DNA of 64,000 nucleotides from Terrirubrum flagellatum (lineage in GTDB: Bacteria; Pseudomonadota; Alphaproteobacteria; Rhizobiales; Beijerinckiaceae). Location: positions 744,001 through 808,000 of the forward strand of contig NZ_CP091851.1 of NCBI RefSeq assembly GCF_022059845.1. The letters are read 5' to 3'. The notes below the pieces were generated by a model that was not told the DNA's origin, made no database searches, and saw only the letters and a list, made by a program, of their open reading frames with translations. Below are positions 53,903 through 63,914 of this stretch, in pieces; within the stretch, counting starts at the first letter, position 1; every line of letters starts with the position of its first letter. Both the position numbers and the translations under genes were made by a program.

Positions 53903-55228
53903 TCAGGCTCGCGCCGCAGCGGATGCAGGGCTGAGCGCCGCGCGCGTCCGACGCGCCAGAAACATCATCACGCCCAGCACCAGAGCCGCGATGCCGGCGG
54001 CGGCGAGCAGGCTTTCCGCGGGGCCGACGCGCGAGATCAGCGCCGCGAACAGGATCGGCGCGACAGCGCAGGCGATATTCATGGGCAGCGCGATCTTTCC
54101 GAGCGTCGCGCCATAGGCCTCGCGCCCGAACAGGTTGAGCGGGATCGTCGCCCGGATGACCGTATTGAGGCCCGCCGACATGCCGTAGAGGCCGATGCCG
54201 AGAAGCGCGGCCGCCTCGGACTGGCCGCCGAAGATCAGCACGACGAGCCCGATCGGCGCCAGCGTCGCCGCGATCAGGCCCATGGTCATGGGAGGCATCT
54301 CACCGCGCGAGCCGAAATCGATCAGCCGGCCGGCGGTCTGGGCCGGGCCATGCAAGGAGGCGAGGAAGATCGCGGACGCCGCCGGCACGCCCAGCGCCGA
54401 GAGGATGTTGATCATGTGCGGCGACAGGCCCCAGCCGACGAAGGCCTGCCCGGTGAAGGCGATGGCGATAAGCCAGAAAGCGCCGCGGCGATCCGCCGAC
54501 GGCAGCGCGCCGCGCAGTTCCGCCTCGCTCGCCTCGTCCGATCCGGCGGGACGGGCGGCCGGCTTCTGTCTCGCGATGAGCGCCTGTACCGGGAGCCCGA
54601 CGCAGACGTGGAGGGCGGCGTAGATCAGGCACATGCTCCGCCAGCCCACCGCGCCCGAGAGCCAGGCGCTGATGGGATAGAAGATGAAGGGGTTGGCCGC
54701 CGTGAACAGCAGCATCGTCGAGATGGCGCGGCGCGCCTGAGCGCCGGCGACGCGGGCGAGCGCGACGAAAGCGGCGTTGCCCAGCATGCAGGCCTGGGTC
54801 AGGCCAAAGAACAGCCAGGCGGCGGCATAGACGGGAATGCTCTTGCTGTTGGCCAGCAGCGTCAGGCCGGTCGCGGCGAAGATCGACCCGGAGATCAGAA
54901 ACCGGCCCGCGCCCATCCGGTCGATCATCGCGCCGATGCGCGGCGACAGGAACGCGCTCACCAGCAGCATGATGGTCAGGCCGCCATAAATCACCTCGAG
55001 CGGAACCCCGAGATCCTCGCTCATCCGGGGGCCAAGAATGATCGGCAGGTGATAGGTCGTTCCCCAGCCGATCATCTGCGTGACCACGAGCAGCGCAGCC
55101 GTGCGGCGCGCAACGGGACCGAGCGGCGTCCTGACTTTCGACGGGGAGAGGGTGGTGGGAGACAGAGGAGGAAACGAAGCAGTGAAAACGCTTTGTCGAT
55201 TACTAGAGGTTCGCGGCGCATCCGCCAC
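53903..55228 (-). CDS. Major facilitator superfamily transporter
   Basis: The 441-residue protein has about 12 hydrophobic helices, with VVTQMIGWGTTYHLPIIL at the start, a central loop (about residues 215-240, rich in Ala/Arg/Glu) and a second six-helix half opening GAFWLIAIAFTGQAFVGWGL. It resembles the bacterial MFS group of putative small-solute exporters. Substrate unknown. The first 35 residues are polar and Ser/Thr-rich. Confidence 0.85.
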   Translation of the reverse strand: MADAPRTSSNRQSVFTASFPPLSPTTLSPSKVRTPLGPVARRTAALLVVTQMIGWGTTYHLPIILGPRMSEDLGVPLEVIYGGLTIMLLVSAFLSPRIGAMIDRMGAGRFLISGSIFAATGLTLLANSKSIPVYAAAWLFFGLTQACMLGNAAFVALARVAGAQARRAISTMLLFTAANPFIFYPISAWLSGAVGWRSMCLIYAALHVCVGLPVQALIARQKPAARPAGSDEASEAELRGALPSADRRGAFWLIAIAFTGQAFVGWGLSPHMINILSALGVPAASAIFLASLHGPAQTAGRLIDFGSRGEMPPMTMGLIAATLAPIGLVVLIFGGQSEAAALLGIGLYGMSAGLNTVIRATIPLNLFGREAYGATLGKIALPMNIACAVAPILFAALISRVGPAESLLAAAGIAALVLGVMMFLARRTRAALSPASAAARA

Positions 55229-55303
55229 CGCGTTGTGCGTGGCTCCGGCATGCGCGCGGCGCGCGATTGTGAATGATTCAAATTCAATGCATCGGTGTGC
55301 GCG

Positions 55304-56062
55304 ATGCTGCTTCCTCCTCTCACGACAGGCCGCTTGATCAAGCGCTACAAGCGCTTTCTTGCCGACGTGCTGCTCGAATCAGGCGAGACGATCACGGCTC
55401 ATTGCGCCAATCCCGGCGCGATGCTTGGCCTCGCGACGCCAGGCGCGCGCGTCTTTTTGCGCCGCAGTAATTCGCCCTCCCGCAAGCTCGCCTATAGCTG
55501 GGTTCTGGTCGAAGCCGATTTCGGCTGGAAGGGCGTGCAGCTCGTCGGCATCGATACGTCGGCGCCGAACATGCTGGCCGAGGAAGCGATCCGCGCCGGC
55601 ATGATCCCGGAGCTTGCGGGCTATCCCACGCTGCGGCGCGAGGTGAAATATGGCGCGAACAGCCGGATCGATTTCCTGCTTGAGGGCGAGGGCCGCGCGC
55701 CCTGCTATGTCGAGGTCAAGAACGTCCATTTGATGCGCGCGCCCGGCCTCGCGGAATTTCCGGATTCCGTCACGGCGCGGGGCGCGAAGCATCTCGGCGA
55801 GCTAGCCGCCATGGTCGCCGCCGGCTGTCGCGCGGTGATGCTCTATGTGGTGCAGATGGAGGCGGAGCGGTTGAGCCTCGCCGCCGACATCGATCCCGCT
55901 TACGCAAGGGCGTTCATCACGGCGCGGCGGGCCGGGGTGGAGGCGCTGGCGGTGACCTGCGCGATCAGCGAGCGGGAAATCCGGATCGATCGGGCCATTC
56001 CGGTGGTCGAGCCCGGCGGCGGCTTGACGCCTGCGCCCGCCGAGGCCACATCGGTTCCATGA
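55304..56062 (+). CDS. sfsA: DNA/RNA nuclease SfsA
   Basis: The 252-residue protein matches Sfs[50 protein letters not shown] and the nuclease-like acidic motif [10 protein letters not shown] with YVEVKNVHL (PD-D/ExK pattern). It was first found to affect maltose metabolism in E. coli, and a nuclease activity is proposed. Start ATG at 55304; the ATGA stop-start overlap with map shows coupling. Confidence 0.9.
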   Translation: MLLPPLTTGRLIKRYKRFLADVLLESGETITAHCANPGAMLGLATPGARVFLRRSNSPSRKLAYSWVLVEADFGWKGVQLVGIDTSAPNMLAEEAIRAGMIPELAGYPTLRREVKYGANSRIDFLLEGEGRAPCYVEVKNVHLMRAPGLAEFPDSVTARGAKHLGELAAMVAAGCRAVMLYVVQMEAERLSLAADIDPAYARAFITARRAGVEALAVTCAISEREIRIDRAIPVVEPGGGLTPAPAEATSVP

Positions 56063-56886
56063 ATTTTCTCGATGTTGCTCCGGCCCCGGTTCGCCAGCCC
56101 GGCGTCATCAAGCTGCAGGGCCCGGAAGCCTTCGCCGGCATGCGCAACGCCGGCCGACTGACCGCCGAAGCGCTCGATCTGGTCACGGATATCGTCAAGC
56201 CCGGGACAACCACCGAGGCGATCGACAAGCTGCTGTTCCAGTTCGCGATGGATCACGGCGCCTATCCCGCGACGCTGAACTATCGCGGCTATCGCTATTC
56301 CTGCTGCACCTCGATCAATCATGTGGTCTGTCACGGCCAGCCCAACGACAAACCGCTGCGCGAAGGCGACATCGTCAACATCGACTACACCATGATCGTC
56401 GATGGCTGGCATGGCGATTCCAGCCGCATGTATCTCGTCGGGGAGACGCCTCGCCGCGCCGCGCGACTCGTCGAGGTGACCTATGAGGCGATGATGCGCG
56501 GCATCGCCGCTATCCGGCCGAGCGCCCATCTCGGCGATATCGGCCACGCCATCCAGACCTACGCCGAGGGCGAGCGCTGCTCCGTGGTGCGCGATTTTTG
56601 CGGCCATGGCCTCGGCCAGCTCTTCCATGACGAGCCGAACGTGCTGCATTACGGCCGGCGCGGCGAGGGCGCGGAACTGAAACCCGGCATGATCTTCACT
56701 GTGGAGCCGATGATCAATCTCGGCCGGCCGCATGTGAAGGTGCTCGGCGACGGCTGGACCGCAGTCACGCGCGACCGCTCGCTGTCGGCGCAGTTCGAGC
56801 ATTCGGTCGGCGTGACCGAAACCGGCGTCGAAATCTTCACTCTGTCGCCGCGCGGCTATACGCAACCGCCTTACGCTTCGGCGTGA
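56059..56886 (+). CDS. map: Methionine aminopeptidase type I
   Basis: The 275-residue enzyme removes the initiator Met. The metal ligands of the pita-bread fold are visible: [17 protein letters not shown] (two Asp), [16 protein letters not shown] (His), FTVEPMIN (Glu) and [12 protein letters not shown] (Glu). Overlaps sfsA by four bases and radC by one, forming a sfsA-map-radC run. Confidence 0.96.
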   Translation: MNFLDVAPAPVRQPGVIKLQGPEAFAGMRNAGRLTAEALDLVTDIVKPGTTTEAIDKLLFQFAMDHGAYPATLNYRGYRYSCCTSINHVVCHGQPNDKPLREGDIVNIDYTMIVDGWHGDSSRMYLVGETPRRAARLVEVTYEAMMRGIAAIRPSAHLGDIGHAIQTYAEGERCSVVRDFCGHGLGQLFHDEPNVLHYGRRGEGAELKPGMIFTVEPMINLGRPHVKVLGDGWTAVTRDRSLSAQFEHSVGVTETGVEIFTLSPRGYTQPPYASA

Positions 56887-57575
56887 TGCGCGCGGACGCT
56901 GACGACCCGCATTATCTCGGACATCGCCAAAGGCTGCGCGAGAGATTCGCGCGCAACGGCGCTGATGGCATGGACGATTATGAGCTGCTGGAATTGCTGC
57001 TCACGCTCGTTGTGCCGCGCAGGGATGTGAAGAAGCTCGCCAAGGATCTGCTCACGGCGTTCGGCTCTTTCGCGGACGTGCTTGCCGCGCCGCAGCAGCG
57101 GCTGATGGAGTTCGAGGGCATCGGCGAGATCGTCGCGGTCAATTTCCGCGTCATCGCAGCAAGCGCGAGCCGCGCGCTGAAAAGCGAAATCCGCAAGAAG
57201 CCGGTGCTGTCCTCATGGGCGCAGGTGATCGACTATTGCCGCGCCGCGATGGCGTTCGCCGATGTCGAGCAGTTCCGCATCCTGTTCCTCGACAAGGGCA
57301 ACAAGCTGATCGCCGACGAGGTGCAGCAGACCGGCACTGTCGATCACACGCCGGTCTATCCCCGCGAAATCATCAAGCGCGCGCTGGAGGTGTCGGCGAC
57401 GGCGATCATCCTCGTGCACAATCATCCTTCCGGCGATCCGACGCCGAGCCAGGCCGACATCCGCATGACGCGTGAGATCGTCACGATCGCGCGGCCGCTC
57501 GGCATCACGGTGCATGACCACATCATTGTCGGCCGCGATGGCCATGCGAGCCTCAAAGGCCTGCAACTGATGTAG
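56886..57575 (+). CDS. radC: RadC-family JAB-domain protein
   Basis: The 229-residue protein has an N-terminal helix-hairpin-helix part ([36 protein letters not shown]) and a C-terminal JAB metal site [14 protein letters not shown] (His178, His180, Asp191). Named for radiation sensitivity, but its true role in DNA repair is disputed. ATG at 56886 overlaps the map stop (TGATG). Confidence 0.92.
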   Translation: MRADADDPHYLGHRQRLRERFARNGADGMDDYELLELLLTLVVPRRDVKKLAKDLLTAFGSFADVLAAPQQRLMEFEGIGEIVAVNFRVIAASASRALKSEIRKKPVLSSWAQVIDYCRAAMAFADVEQFRILFLDKGNKLIADEVQQTGTVDHTPVYPREIIKRALEVSATAIILVHNHPSGDPTPSQADIRMTREIVTIARPLGITVHDHIIVGRDGHASLKGLQLM

Positions 57576-57689
57576 GATGTGGCGCGCTCGCGCGTCTCTT
57601 TTCAAACGCGGCCGGCGCAACGTGTCGATCTTCAACGCTCAATTGTTTTCAATTGTTGATTTACCTCAGCGAGTGAAACGGAGGCGGAC

Positions 57690-59576
57690 GTGCGCGGCCG
57701 GCGTCATTTTCTCTCATGTGTTTGCGCTCTGGCGTGGAGCTTGGCCCTTATGGCGGTCGGCGGCGCGCAATCTCCCGCCACGCTGAAGATCGAAGCCGAG
57801 CTTTCAGTCGTGACGGAGCCTGCGCGCCGCCTGTCGCTTCTGAACGAACTGGCCGCGGCGCTTGTCGATGGCGCGCCGGAAGATGCGGTCCGCCGCGCCG
57901 AGGAAGCTGCCGAGATCGCCGAGAGACTCGGCGACCAGCGCGGCGTCGCCGACGCTTCGCTCAGCCTCGGTCGCGCGCTGCTGAAGCTCAACCGGTTTGA
58001 TCGCGCGCAGGCCGCCGCGGACAAGGCGCTTGATGTCTATCGGCAACTCAAGCTGCCTGATCCTGAGATCGAGGCGGCGTTCACTCGTGCGAACATCGCC
58101 TTCAATCGCGGCGAGTACCGTGAATCGGCTCAGCGGCATGAAGCTTTGCTGAAGCAGATCGACATAGCCGCTAAGCCATCTCCCGCGGCGAGCGTGCTCG
58201 AACGTCTCGCCAATGCGCGGCTCATGCTCGGAGATTTTGGCCAGGCGTTCGACGCCCAAAGCCGCGCCCTTGATTTGCGTCGCAAGATGAATGATGAGCA
58301 GAGCGTCGCCTCAGCCTTGATTGCGCTTGGCTCGATCGAATATGCGCGCGGCAAATGGGATGCCGCGTCGGCGATCTATATGGAAGCGCTTGGCGACGCG
58401 GAAAGACTGGGGCGGCAGGACCTGGTCCTGCAGGCGACGCTCTATCTCGGCATGGCGATGTTTGATCGCGAGCGGCTTGACGACGCCGAGCGTCATCTTT
58501 CGCGTGCGATCGACATGGCGCGGCGACAGAAGCAGCCGGTCTTTCTCACGGCCGCGCTGCGCGGCCTGAGCTGGGTGAGGCAGAAGCAGTTGCGTCCTGA
58601 CGAAGCGCAGGCGCTTCTGGATGGGGCGGAGCTCAATGAGAGCGCGAACCGGCAGCTCGCGGAAATCCAGACGCGTCTCGATTCTGAACTGAGGGCGCGT
58701 CAGGTCGAGCGGCTCGAGCGCGATCGCGAAATTCAGAAGCTCGTTCTCGAACGCCAGACGCTGTTGCGAAACGCCGCGATCGGTGGCGTCGTTCTCGTCA
58801 GCGCTCTGCTCGTCGTGGCCGTCAACGCGTTTCGCCTCAAGCGCCGCGCCGCGCGGCAGCTCGCCGCCAAGAACGCCGATCTCATGGAAGCCAATATCGT
58901 CATCGCCAGTGAGCGCGCGCGTTCGGAACGTCTGCTGCTGTCGATCCTGCCGGCGGCCATCGCGTCACGGTTGAAATTGTCCTCGTCCGCGATCGCCGAC
59001 AGCTATCCCGCTGCTACGGTGTTGTTCGCCGACATCGTCGGTTTCACGCCGCTGTCGCGCAAAATCGGCGCGAGCGAGCTGGTGAGGCTGCTCGATCAGA
59101 TGTTCTCGCGCTTCGACGCGCTCGCTGCACGTCACGGGCTTGAGAAGATCAAGACGATTGGCGACTGCTATATGGTGGTCGGCGGCCTGCCCGAACCGAA
59201 GGAGGACCATTGCGAGCGGATCGCCGCGATGGCCCTCGATCTTCTTGCCGAAGTCCGGGATTTCAATGCGCATGAGAATACCGAGATGAGCCTGCGCGTC
59301 GGCTTCCACGTAGGACCTGTGGTCGCAGGCGTGATCGGCCGGCAGAAATTCAGCTACGATCTCTGGGGCGACACGGTGAACACTGCGAGCCGGCTCGAAA
59401 GCACGGGCGCCGCCGGACATATCCATGTCTCGGAAGAAGTCGCGCGCGCCTTGCGCGGCAAGTTTGAATTCGAGCCTCGCGGACGAACCGAGGTGAAGGG
59501 CATCGGTTCGCTGGCGACCTATTTCCTGAGCCAACGCGCTGGTGGCGGGGCGTCCGTCATGCCGGCGCGCGCCTGA
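57690..59576 (+). CDS. Membrane class III adenylate cyclase with TPR-like sensor domain
   Basis: The 628-residue protein has an N-terminal signal or anchor (FLSCVCALAWSLALMAVGG), about 300 residues of TPR-like helical repeats (such as ASLSLGRALLKLNRFDRAQ, ASALIALGSIEYARGKWDA), a coiled coil, a membrane helix (about 361-380) and a C-terminal class III cyclase domain (TVLFADIVGFTPLS near 443, KIKTIGDCYMVVGG, YDLWGDTVNTASRLES). The Lys and Asp at the specificity sites point to ATP, so cAMP is the likely product. The TPR part would be periplasmic. Start GTG at 57690, with GGAGGCG upstream. Confidence 0.9.
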   Translation: MRGRRHFLSCVCALAWSLALMAVGGAQSPATLKIEAELSVVTEPARRLSLLNELAAALVDGAPEDAVRRAEEAAEIAERLGDQRGVADASLSLGRALLKLNRFDRAQAAADKALDVYRQLKLPDPEIEAAFTRANIAFNRGEYRESAQRHEALLKQIDIAAKPSPAASVLERLANARLMLGDFGQAFDAQSRALDLRRKMNDEQSVASALIALGSIEYARGKWDAASAIYMEALGDAERLGRQDLVLQATLYLGMAMFDRERLDDAERHLSRAIDMARRQKQPVFLTAALRGLSWVRQKQLRPDEAQALLDGAELNESANRQLAEIQTRLDSELRARQVERLERDREIQKLVLERQTLLRNAAIGGVVLVSALLVVAVNAFRLKRRAARQLAAKNADLMEANIVIASERARSERLLLSILPAAIASRLKLSSSAIADSYPAATVLFADIVGFTPLSRKIGASELVRLLDQMFSRFDALAARHGLEKIKTIGDCYMVVGGLPEPKEDHCERIAAMALDLLAEVRDFNAHENTEMSLRVGFHVGPVVAGVIGRQKFSYDLWGDTVNTASRLESTGAAGHIHVSEEVARALRGKFEFEPRGRTEVKGIGSLATYFLSQRAGGGASVMPARA

Positions 59577-59683
59577 AAGCCTCGCAGCCAGTTTTTGGGC
59601 GGACCGCAATTTTCTCAAAGATTTCCGATTCCTCCTTCAGTAATGTCGGGTGGCCGGATAGGCGCGGGAGAAGAACGAGTTCG

Positions 59684-60514
59684 ATGCCGGGATTCGTCGC
59701 AGAACGCATGCTGGAGACCGCGACCGTCGCGGTCTGGGACGTCTGCTGCGCCGGCGAATGCCGTCACGAGAGCGCCGAGGAGTGCGCCAGCGCCGCGCAT
59801 CTCGTTTTCCCCTATCGCGGAATCTATGTCAGGCATGTCGGGAAGGATCGCGTTGTTGCAGAGCCGAATCAGGCGCTCTTCTTCAACGCCGACGAAGGCT
59901 ACCGCATCAGCCATCCCGTTCCCGGCGGCGACGCCTGTTTGTCTCTTTCCGTCAGCGAGTCTTTGCTGCGCGAACTGACGCCGCAATCGCTGCTGCGCAC
60001 AGGCGGCGCGTTCGCATTTCGCGAGTTGCGCCTGCGGATTGATCCGCGCGCGCAGGCGCTTGTCGCGCTTTTGAGACACAGCCTCGGCCGTGGACTGGCG
60101 GAGCCGCTCGAGGCGGAGAGCCTCGCGCTGACGCTGGTCCGCCGCGCGCTTGGCCCGCGCACGGCTCATATCGCCGGCGGCAGCGCAGGGAGACAGCGTC
60201 TCGCGGATCGCGTGAAGCTTCTGCTGGCGAGCGATCTTTCGCGCCGGTGGACGCTGGCGGAAATCGCCAGGGAAGTTGGCGGCTCGCCAGTCTATCTCAC
60301 GCAAGTCTTCCAGCAGGTCGAGGGCGTCCCGCTCTATCGTTATCAGCTCCGGCTGAGGCTCGCGCGAGCGCTCGATCTGCTCAGCGAAGTCGACGATCTC
60401 ACGACGCTGGGATTGGAGCTCGGCTTCTCCAGCCACAGCCATTTCACGGCCGCGTTCCGCGAAACCTACGGTCGTTCGCCCTCCGAATTCCGGCATTCGG
60501 CGATTCGTCGCTGA
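59684..60514 (+). CDS. AraC-family transcriptional regulator
   Basis: The 276-residue regulator has an N-terminal sensing domain with four cysteines close together (VCCAGECRHESAEEC, residues 20-34) and a C-terminal AraC double helix-turn-helix: LAEIAREVGGSPVYLTQVFQ, LGLELGFSSHSHFTAAFR and TYGRSPSEFR. The Cys group could sense metal or redox state. The small Cys-rich protein gene downstream may be a target. Confidence 0.88.
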   Translation: MPGFVAERMLETATVAVWDVCCAGECRHESAEECASAAHLVFPYRGIYVRHVGKDRVVAEPNQALFFNADEGYRISHPVPGGDACLSLSVSESLLRELTPQSLLRTGGAFAFRELRLRIDPRAQALVALLRHSLGRGLAEPLEAESLALTLVRRALGPRTAHIAGGSAGRQRLADRVKLLLASDLSRRWTLAEIAREVGGSPVYLTQVFQQVEGVPLYRYQLRLRLARALDLLSEVDDLTTLGLELGFSSHSHFTAAFRETYGRSPSEFRHSAIRR

Positions 60515-60615
60515 GCGCGAAGCTCACGAAAATCACTAAAGATTCCGACAGCGCGGGCCGTGCCCGCCATGGTTCACCATCTGCGTCCAAAACGGACGAG
60601 GAATGGAGAACCGAC

Positions 60616-60771
60616 ATGTCAGAGAAAACCTGCGCCGCGTGCGATTGCGAACTCGAAGCCGATCCGATCAAGGTCGAAATCGCCGGCGAAACGGTCGAGG
60701 TCTGCTGCACGGAATGCGCGGACAAATTGAAGGAAGCGCACGCGTCCGCCGTCGCGCCGCGCAAGGGCTGA
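60616..60771 (+). CDS. Cys-rich metal-binding mini-protein
   Basis: The 51-residue protein has CAACDCELEADPIKV and VEVCCTECADKLKEAH, two closely spaced Cys groups that resemble TRASH/heavy-metal-binding fingers. It is likely to bind zinc, copper or another thiophilic metal. ATG at 60616 has GGAGAA upstream. It lies three bases before the hydrolase gene and downstream of the AraC regulator with its own Cys cluster. Confidence 0.72.
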   Translation: MSEKTCAACDCELEADPIKVEIAGETVEVCCTECADKLKEAHASAVAPRKG

Positions 60772-60774
60772 GCG

Positions 60775-61644
60775 ATGAGCGGACATCAATCTTCGGCGGT
60801 CCGCAAAAACGTGCGGACCGCATCGGGCCAGATTAGCTACGCCGAGCAGGGAACGGGGCCGGTTGCGTTGTTCGTGCATGGCGTGCTGCTGAACGGATAT
60901 CTCTGGCGCCATCAGCTCACGCATCTGTCCGACGTCAGACGTTGCATCGCGCTCGACCTGCTGGCGCATGGCGACACGGAGATCGCATCCGATCAGGACG
61001 TGTCGGTGACGGCGAACGCGCAGATGCTGAAGGAGTTTCTCGATGCGCTCGACATCGGGAAAGTCGATCTCGTCGGCAACGACAGCGGCGGCGGCATCGC
61101 GCAGATTTTCGCGGCGCTTCATCCCGAACGGGTGCGAAGCCTCGCGCTGACCGACTGCGATGCGCATGACAATTGGCCGCCGGAGGCGTTCAAACCCTTC
61201 CTGGCCATGGCGGCGGCAGGAGGCTTGCGCGGGACATTGGAGGCGATGCTCGCGGACAAGGGCATCTATCGCTCGCCGCAGGCGCTTGGACCGGCCTATG
61301 AGAAGCCAGAACTCGTGAGCGACGAAAACATCGAAATCTATTTGCGCCCGCTCATGCGAAATGAGCAGCGGTTGCACGATTTCGAGCGCTTTCTCGCAGC
61401 CTTCGACAACAGGCACACCGTCGCGATCGAGGAGCGGCTGCGCGCGTTGAAAGCGCCGACGCTGATCGCATGGGGAACCGACGACGTCTATTTCGATATC
61501 AGATGGTCGCGCTGGCTCGCCGATGCGATTCCGGGAACGCGGCGGCGCGTCGAATTCGAGGGCGCGCGCATCTTCTTTCCCGAAGAACGGTGGGCGGAAT
61601 TCAACGAGGAATTGCGCGCGCATTGGCTGGAGGTAACGTCGTGA
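60775..61644 (+). CDS. Alpha/beta hydrolase, haloalkane dehalogenase-like
   Basis: The 289-residue hydrolase has an Asp nucleophile, as in haloalkane dehalogenases or epoxide hydrolases (VDLVGNDSGGGIAQIFAALH), plus LFVHGVLLNGYLWRHQ and LIAWGTDDVYFD. The expected C-terminal catalytic His is replaced in the family-like block GARIFFPEERWAEF, so activity may be weak or different. The stop overlaps a GTG start of the next gene. Confidence 0.8.
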   Translation: MSGHQSSAVRKNVRTASGQISYAEQGTGPVALFVHGVLLNGYLWRHQLTHLSDVRRCIALDLLAHGDTEIASDQDVSVTANAQMLKEFLDALDIGKVDLVGNDSGGGIAQIFAALHPERVRSLALTDCDAHDNWPPEAFKPFLAMAAAGGLRGTLEAMLADKGIYRSPQALGPAYEKPELVSDENIEIYLRPLMRNEQRLHDFERFLAAFDNRHTVAIEERLRALKAPTLIAWGTDDVYFDIRWSRWLADAIPGTRRRVEFEGARIFFPEERWAEFNEELRAHWLEVTS

Positions 61645-61970
61645 GTTCGGTCCCCATGTCTTTCTCCGGATTGCGATCGCCTGTGGCGACGCGATCCGGA
61701 GCCGATGATCGCGCTACGACGTGCGATCTTGCTTCACTGCGCGAGCGTTTCGATGCGCGCTCGTTCGCCGACGAGCGTGAACGCACTGTGGCGCAAGGCG
61801 GCGTGATGCGAGAGAGGCCGGTTCGTGCTATATTCTCGTTAGCGTGGATCGCGCAGCTTTTCCGGCGCGCGCCTTGGCGCGGGATTCCGCTCGATCCTGA
61901 TTTCGCTCCGCCGGCGTTGCTTCGCGATGTCGGGCTGCTCGATGGTCGCGGCTCGCGACCGCGCGCGTGA
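61641..61970 (+). CDS. Small hypothetical protein with DUF1127-like end
   Basis: The 109-residue frame starts at GTG 61641, overlapping the hydrolase stop (or at ATG 61656). The Arg-rich C-terminus (WIAQLFRRAPWRGI then APPALLRDVGLLDGRG) recalls small DUF1127/YjiS-like proteins, but the match is loose. Coupling to the hydrolase gene supports it being real; no function can be given. Confidence 0.45.
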   Translation: MSSVPMSFSGLRSPVATRSGADDRATTCDLASLRERFDARSFADERERTVAQGGVMRERPVRAIFSLAWIAQLFRRAPWRGIPLDPDFAPPALLRDVGLLDGRGSRPRA

Positions 61971-62175
61971 CGATCGCCGCCTCCTCGATCGGCATGGCGT
62001 TTGCTTGGATAATCAAAGGAGGCCGAAACGCGTCGGGCGATATGCGAGTTGCGGGAACGCACATCGCTCCGGCGGCGTTGAGGCCATCCTGAAGACGCTC
62101 CGGAAGGTTACTCAAATTTTACCTTTCGGGGCGGATCATCTGAGCAAGCCGGCTAACCGGCCGGCGATCGCGGAT

Positions 62176-62457
62176 ATGGAGGTCTACTTGGTCTCTTGCG
62201 ATTTCGCCCGTCAGATGGGTGGCTACGGCCTCACCACGGCGCGCATTCTTTATCGTCTCCCTGATCATCCCCGCATCCTGCAATCCTATGTCTGGCAGGA
62301 CTATGATCTGGCGCCCCGTTTCCCCGAGCTTATGAAGTTCCTCGATTTCTGGCGCAGGAAGCTCGAAGGGCCGATTTTCGAGGTCAAGGTCGCCCATTCC
62401 TCGCTGATCTCCCCGGTGGAGATGCGGGCGGTCGGAACCGAAATCACCGTCCATTGA
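62176..62457 (+). CDS. usg: Usg family protein
   Basis: The 93-residue protein matches Usg: CDFARQMGGYGLTTARILYRLPDHPRIL, QSYVWQDYDLAPRFPELMKFLDFWRR and KVAHSSLISPVEMRAVG. Conserved in alphaproteobacteria, with no known biochemical function. ATG at 62176 gives the usual length. The 205-base gap upstream contains the imperfect hairpin CCGGAAGGT-N12-ACCTTTCGG (62100-62129), whose role is not known. Confidence 0.88.
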   Translation: MEVYLVSCDFARQMGGYGLTTARILYRLPDHPRILQSYVWQDYDLAPRFPELMKFLDFWRRKLEGPIFEVKVAHSSLISPVEMRAVGTEITVH

Positions 62458-62584
62458 TCCCTTCCGGCGGCGCCTGACCCTTCCCGCAGCGCCGATCCGG
62501 CCTGCGTCCGGGGCGAGCCGCCGCACTTGGCGGGGCCGCGCCCGCCTGATAGCTGCTGCCTTCCAAATTCCGCAGCCGCCAGCT

Positions 62585-63181
62585 TTGTCGACACAGCGCA
62601 TTTCCGCCATCCTTGATGGGCTGACCACATCCGCTCCCGAGGACCGTTTGACCCTCCGCGCCGTGCTGGACGCGCTGGGTGAGCGCGCCTTCGCGCTGGC
62701 GATGCTGCTGCTGGCGCTGCCCAACTGCATCCCCATGGTGCCGCCGGTCCCGCTGGTGTGCGGACTGCTGATCGCCGTCCTCGCGGCGCAGATGATGGCC
62801 GGGCTGCGCACGCCCTGGCTGCCCAGGGCCCTTCTCGACTTTTCGGTCAATCGCGCCGAAGCGGCCCGTGTGGTCGACAAGGCCCGTCCCTTCATCTCCC
62901 GATTGGAGAAGGTGCTCGACCGCCGCGTCCTCGTGCTCACGGTTTCGCCGGGTCTACGCCTCGTAGCGGCGGCGCTGCTGCTGTTCGCGATCGCGCTGCT
63001 GGTCGCGGCGCCGATCGTCGGTCAGATCCCGCTCGGCATCGCAATCGCTTTGACGGGCGTTGGCATCACAGAGCGCGACGGCGTCGTGGTGATCGCGGGC
63101 CTCGCCGTTGGCGCCATCGGCGTCGCGATCAGCATCGGCTTCATCGCGGCGATCGTCGCCGGCCTGATGGCGATCTTCTGA
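62585..63181 (+). CDS. exoD: ExoD-like exopolysaccharide synthesis protein
   Basis: The 198-residue membrane protein fits ExoD: ALGERAFALAMLLLALPNCIPM, LRTPWLPRALLDFSVNR and several C-terminal helices. In Sinorhizobium, ExoD affects exopolysaccharide production and alkaline tolerance. The start is TTG at 62585; no ATG in frame lies before the first conserved segment and no strong ribosome binding site is visible. Confidence 0.82.
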   Translation: MSTQRISAILDGLTTSAPEDRLTLRAVLDALGERAFALAMLLLALPNCIPMVPPVPLVCGLLIAVLAAQMMAGLRTPWLPRALLDFSVNRAEAARVVDKARPFISRLEKVLDRRVLVLTVSPGLRLVAAALLLFAIALLVAAPIVGQIPLGIAIALTGVGITERDGVVVIAGLAVGAIGVAISIGFIAAIVAGLMAIF

Positions 63182-63196
63182 TCCCGGGATTTTTTG

Positions 63197-63910
63197 ATGA
63201 CGAGCGCTCGGGCGGATTCGGCGAAGAAATTCGACTCTGCGCGCGCCGGCGAATATGCGCAGCAGAGCCGGATCGCGCTCGCGGGTTATGACGCCTGCCA
63301 TGAACTTGCCGCTTGCATGCTGGCGGCGGAGCTGGGCTCTGGCCGCGCCGCGAAAATTCTCGTCGCCGGCGCGGGAGGTTCGGGACAGGAAATTCTGACC
63401 TCCGCTCCGCTTGAGGCGCGCTGGAGTTTCGTCGCCGTCGATCCTTCGGAGCCGATGCTGGCGACAGCGATGCGCGGCGTCGAGGAAGCGGGCCTGTTAG
63501 CGCGCGTCGAAGCGAAGCTCGGCGTGATCGACGATCTCCCCGATGTTCAGGCGTTCGACGCCGCGACGCTGATCGGCGTGCTGCATCATCTTTCCGGCGA
63601 TGAGGCGAAGCGCGCGATCCTGTCGTCGATCGCCACTCGCCTCAAACCGGGCGCGCCGCTCATCCTCGCTGGCAACCGCTACGCCTATGCCAGTCAACCT
63701 TTGCTCCTGAAAGCATGGGGCGAGCGCTGGCGCATGAATGGCGCGACGCCTGACGAGGTGCAGGCCAAGCTCGGCAAGATTCTTCAGGGCGCCGATCCGC
63801 CGCATTCGGATGCGGACGTCGCGAAATTGCTGGAGGGCGCGGGTTTCTCCGCGCCGCTCCAGTTCTTCTCCAGCCTGTTCTGGGGCGCGTGGATCGCGCG
63901 CAAGAACTAG
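63197..63910 (+). CDS. Class I SAM-dependent methyltransferase
   Basis: The 237-residue enzyme has the Rossmann methyltransferase motif ILVAGAGGSGQEILTSAP, an acidic adenine contact VAVDPSEPMLATAM and a post-motif region DAATLIGVLHHLSGDEAKRAI. Substrate unknown. It resembles a group with the later segment FFSSLFWGAWIARKN at the end. ATG at 63197, 15 bases after the exoD stop. Confidence 0.85.
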   Translation: MTSARADSAKKFDSARAGEYAQQSRIALAGYDACHELAACMLAAELGSGRAAKILVAGAGGSGQEILTSAPLEARWSFVAVDPSEPMLATAMRGVEEAGLLARVEAKLGVIDDLPDVQAFDAATLIGVLHHLSGDEAKRAILSSIATRLKPGAPLILAGNRYAYASQPLLLKAWGERWRMNGATPDEVQAKLGKILQGADPPHSDADVAKLLEGAGFSAPLQFFSSLFWGAWIARKN

Positions 63911-63914
63911 CCGA

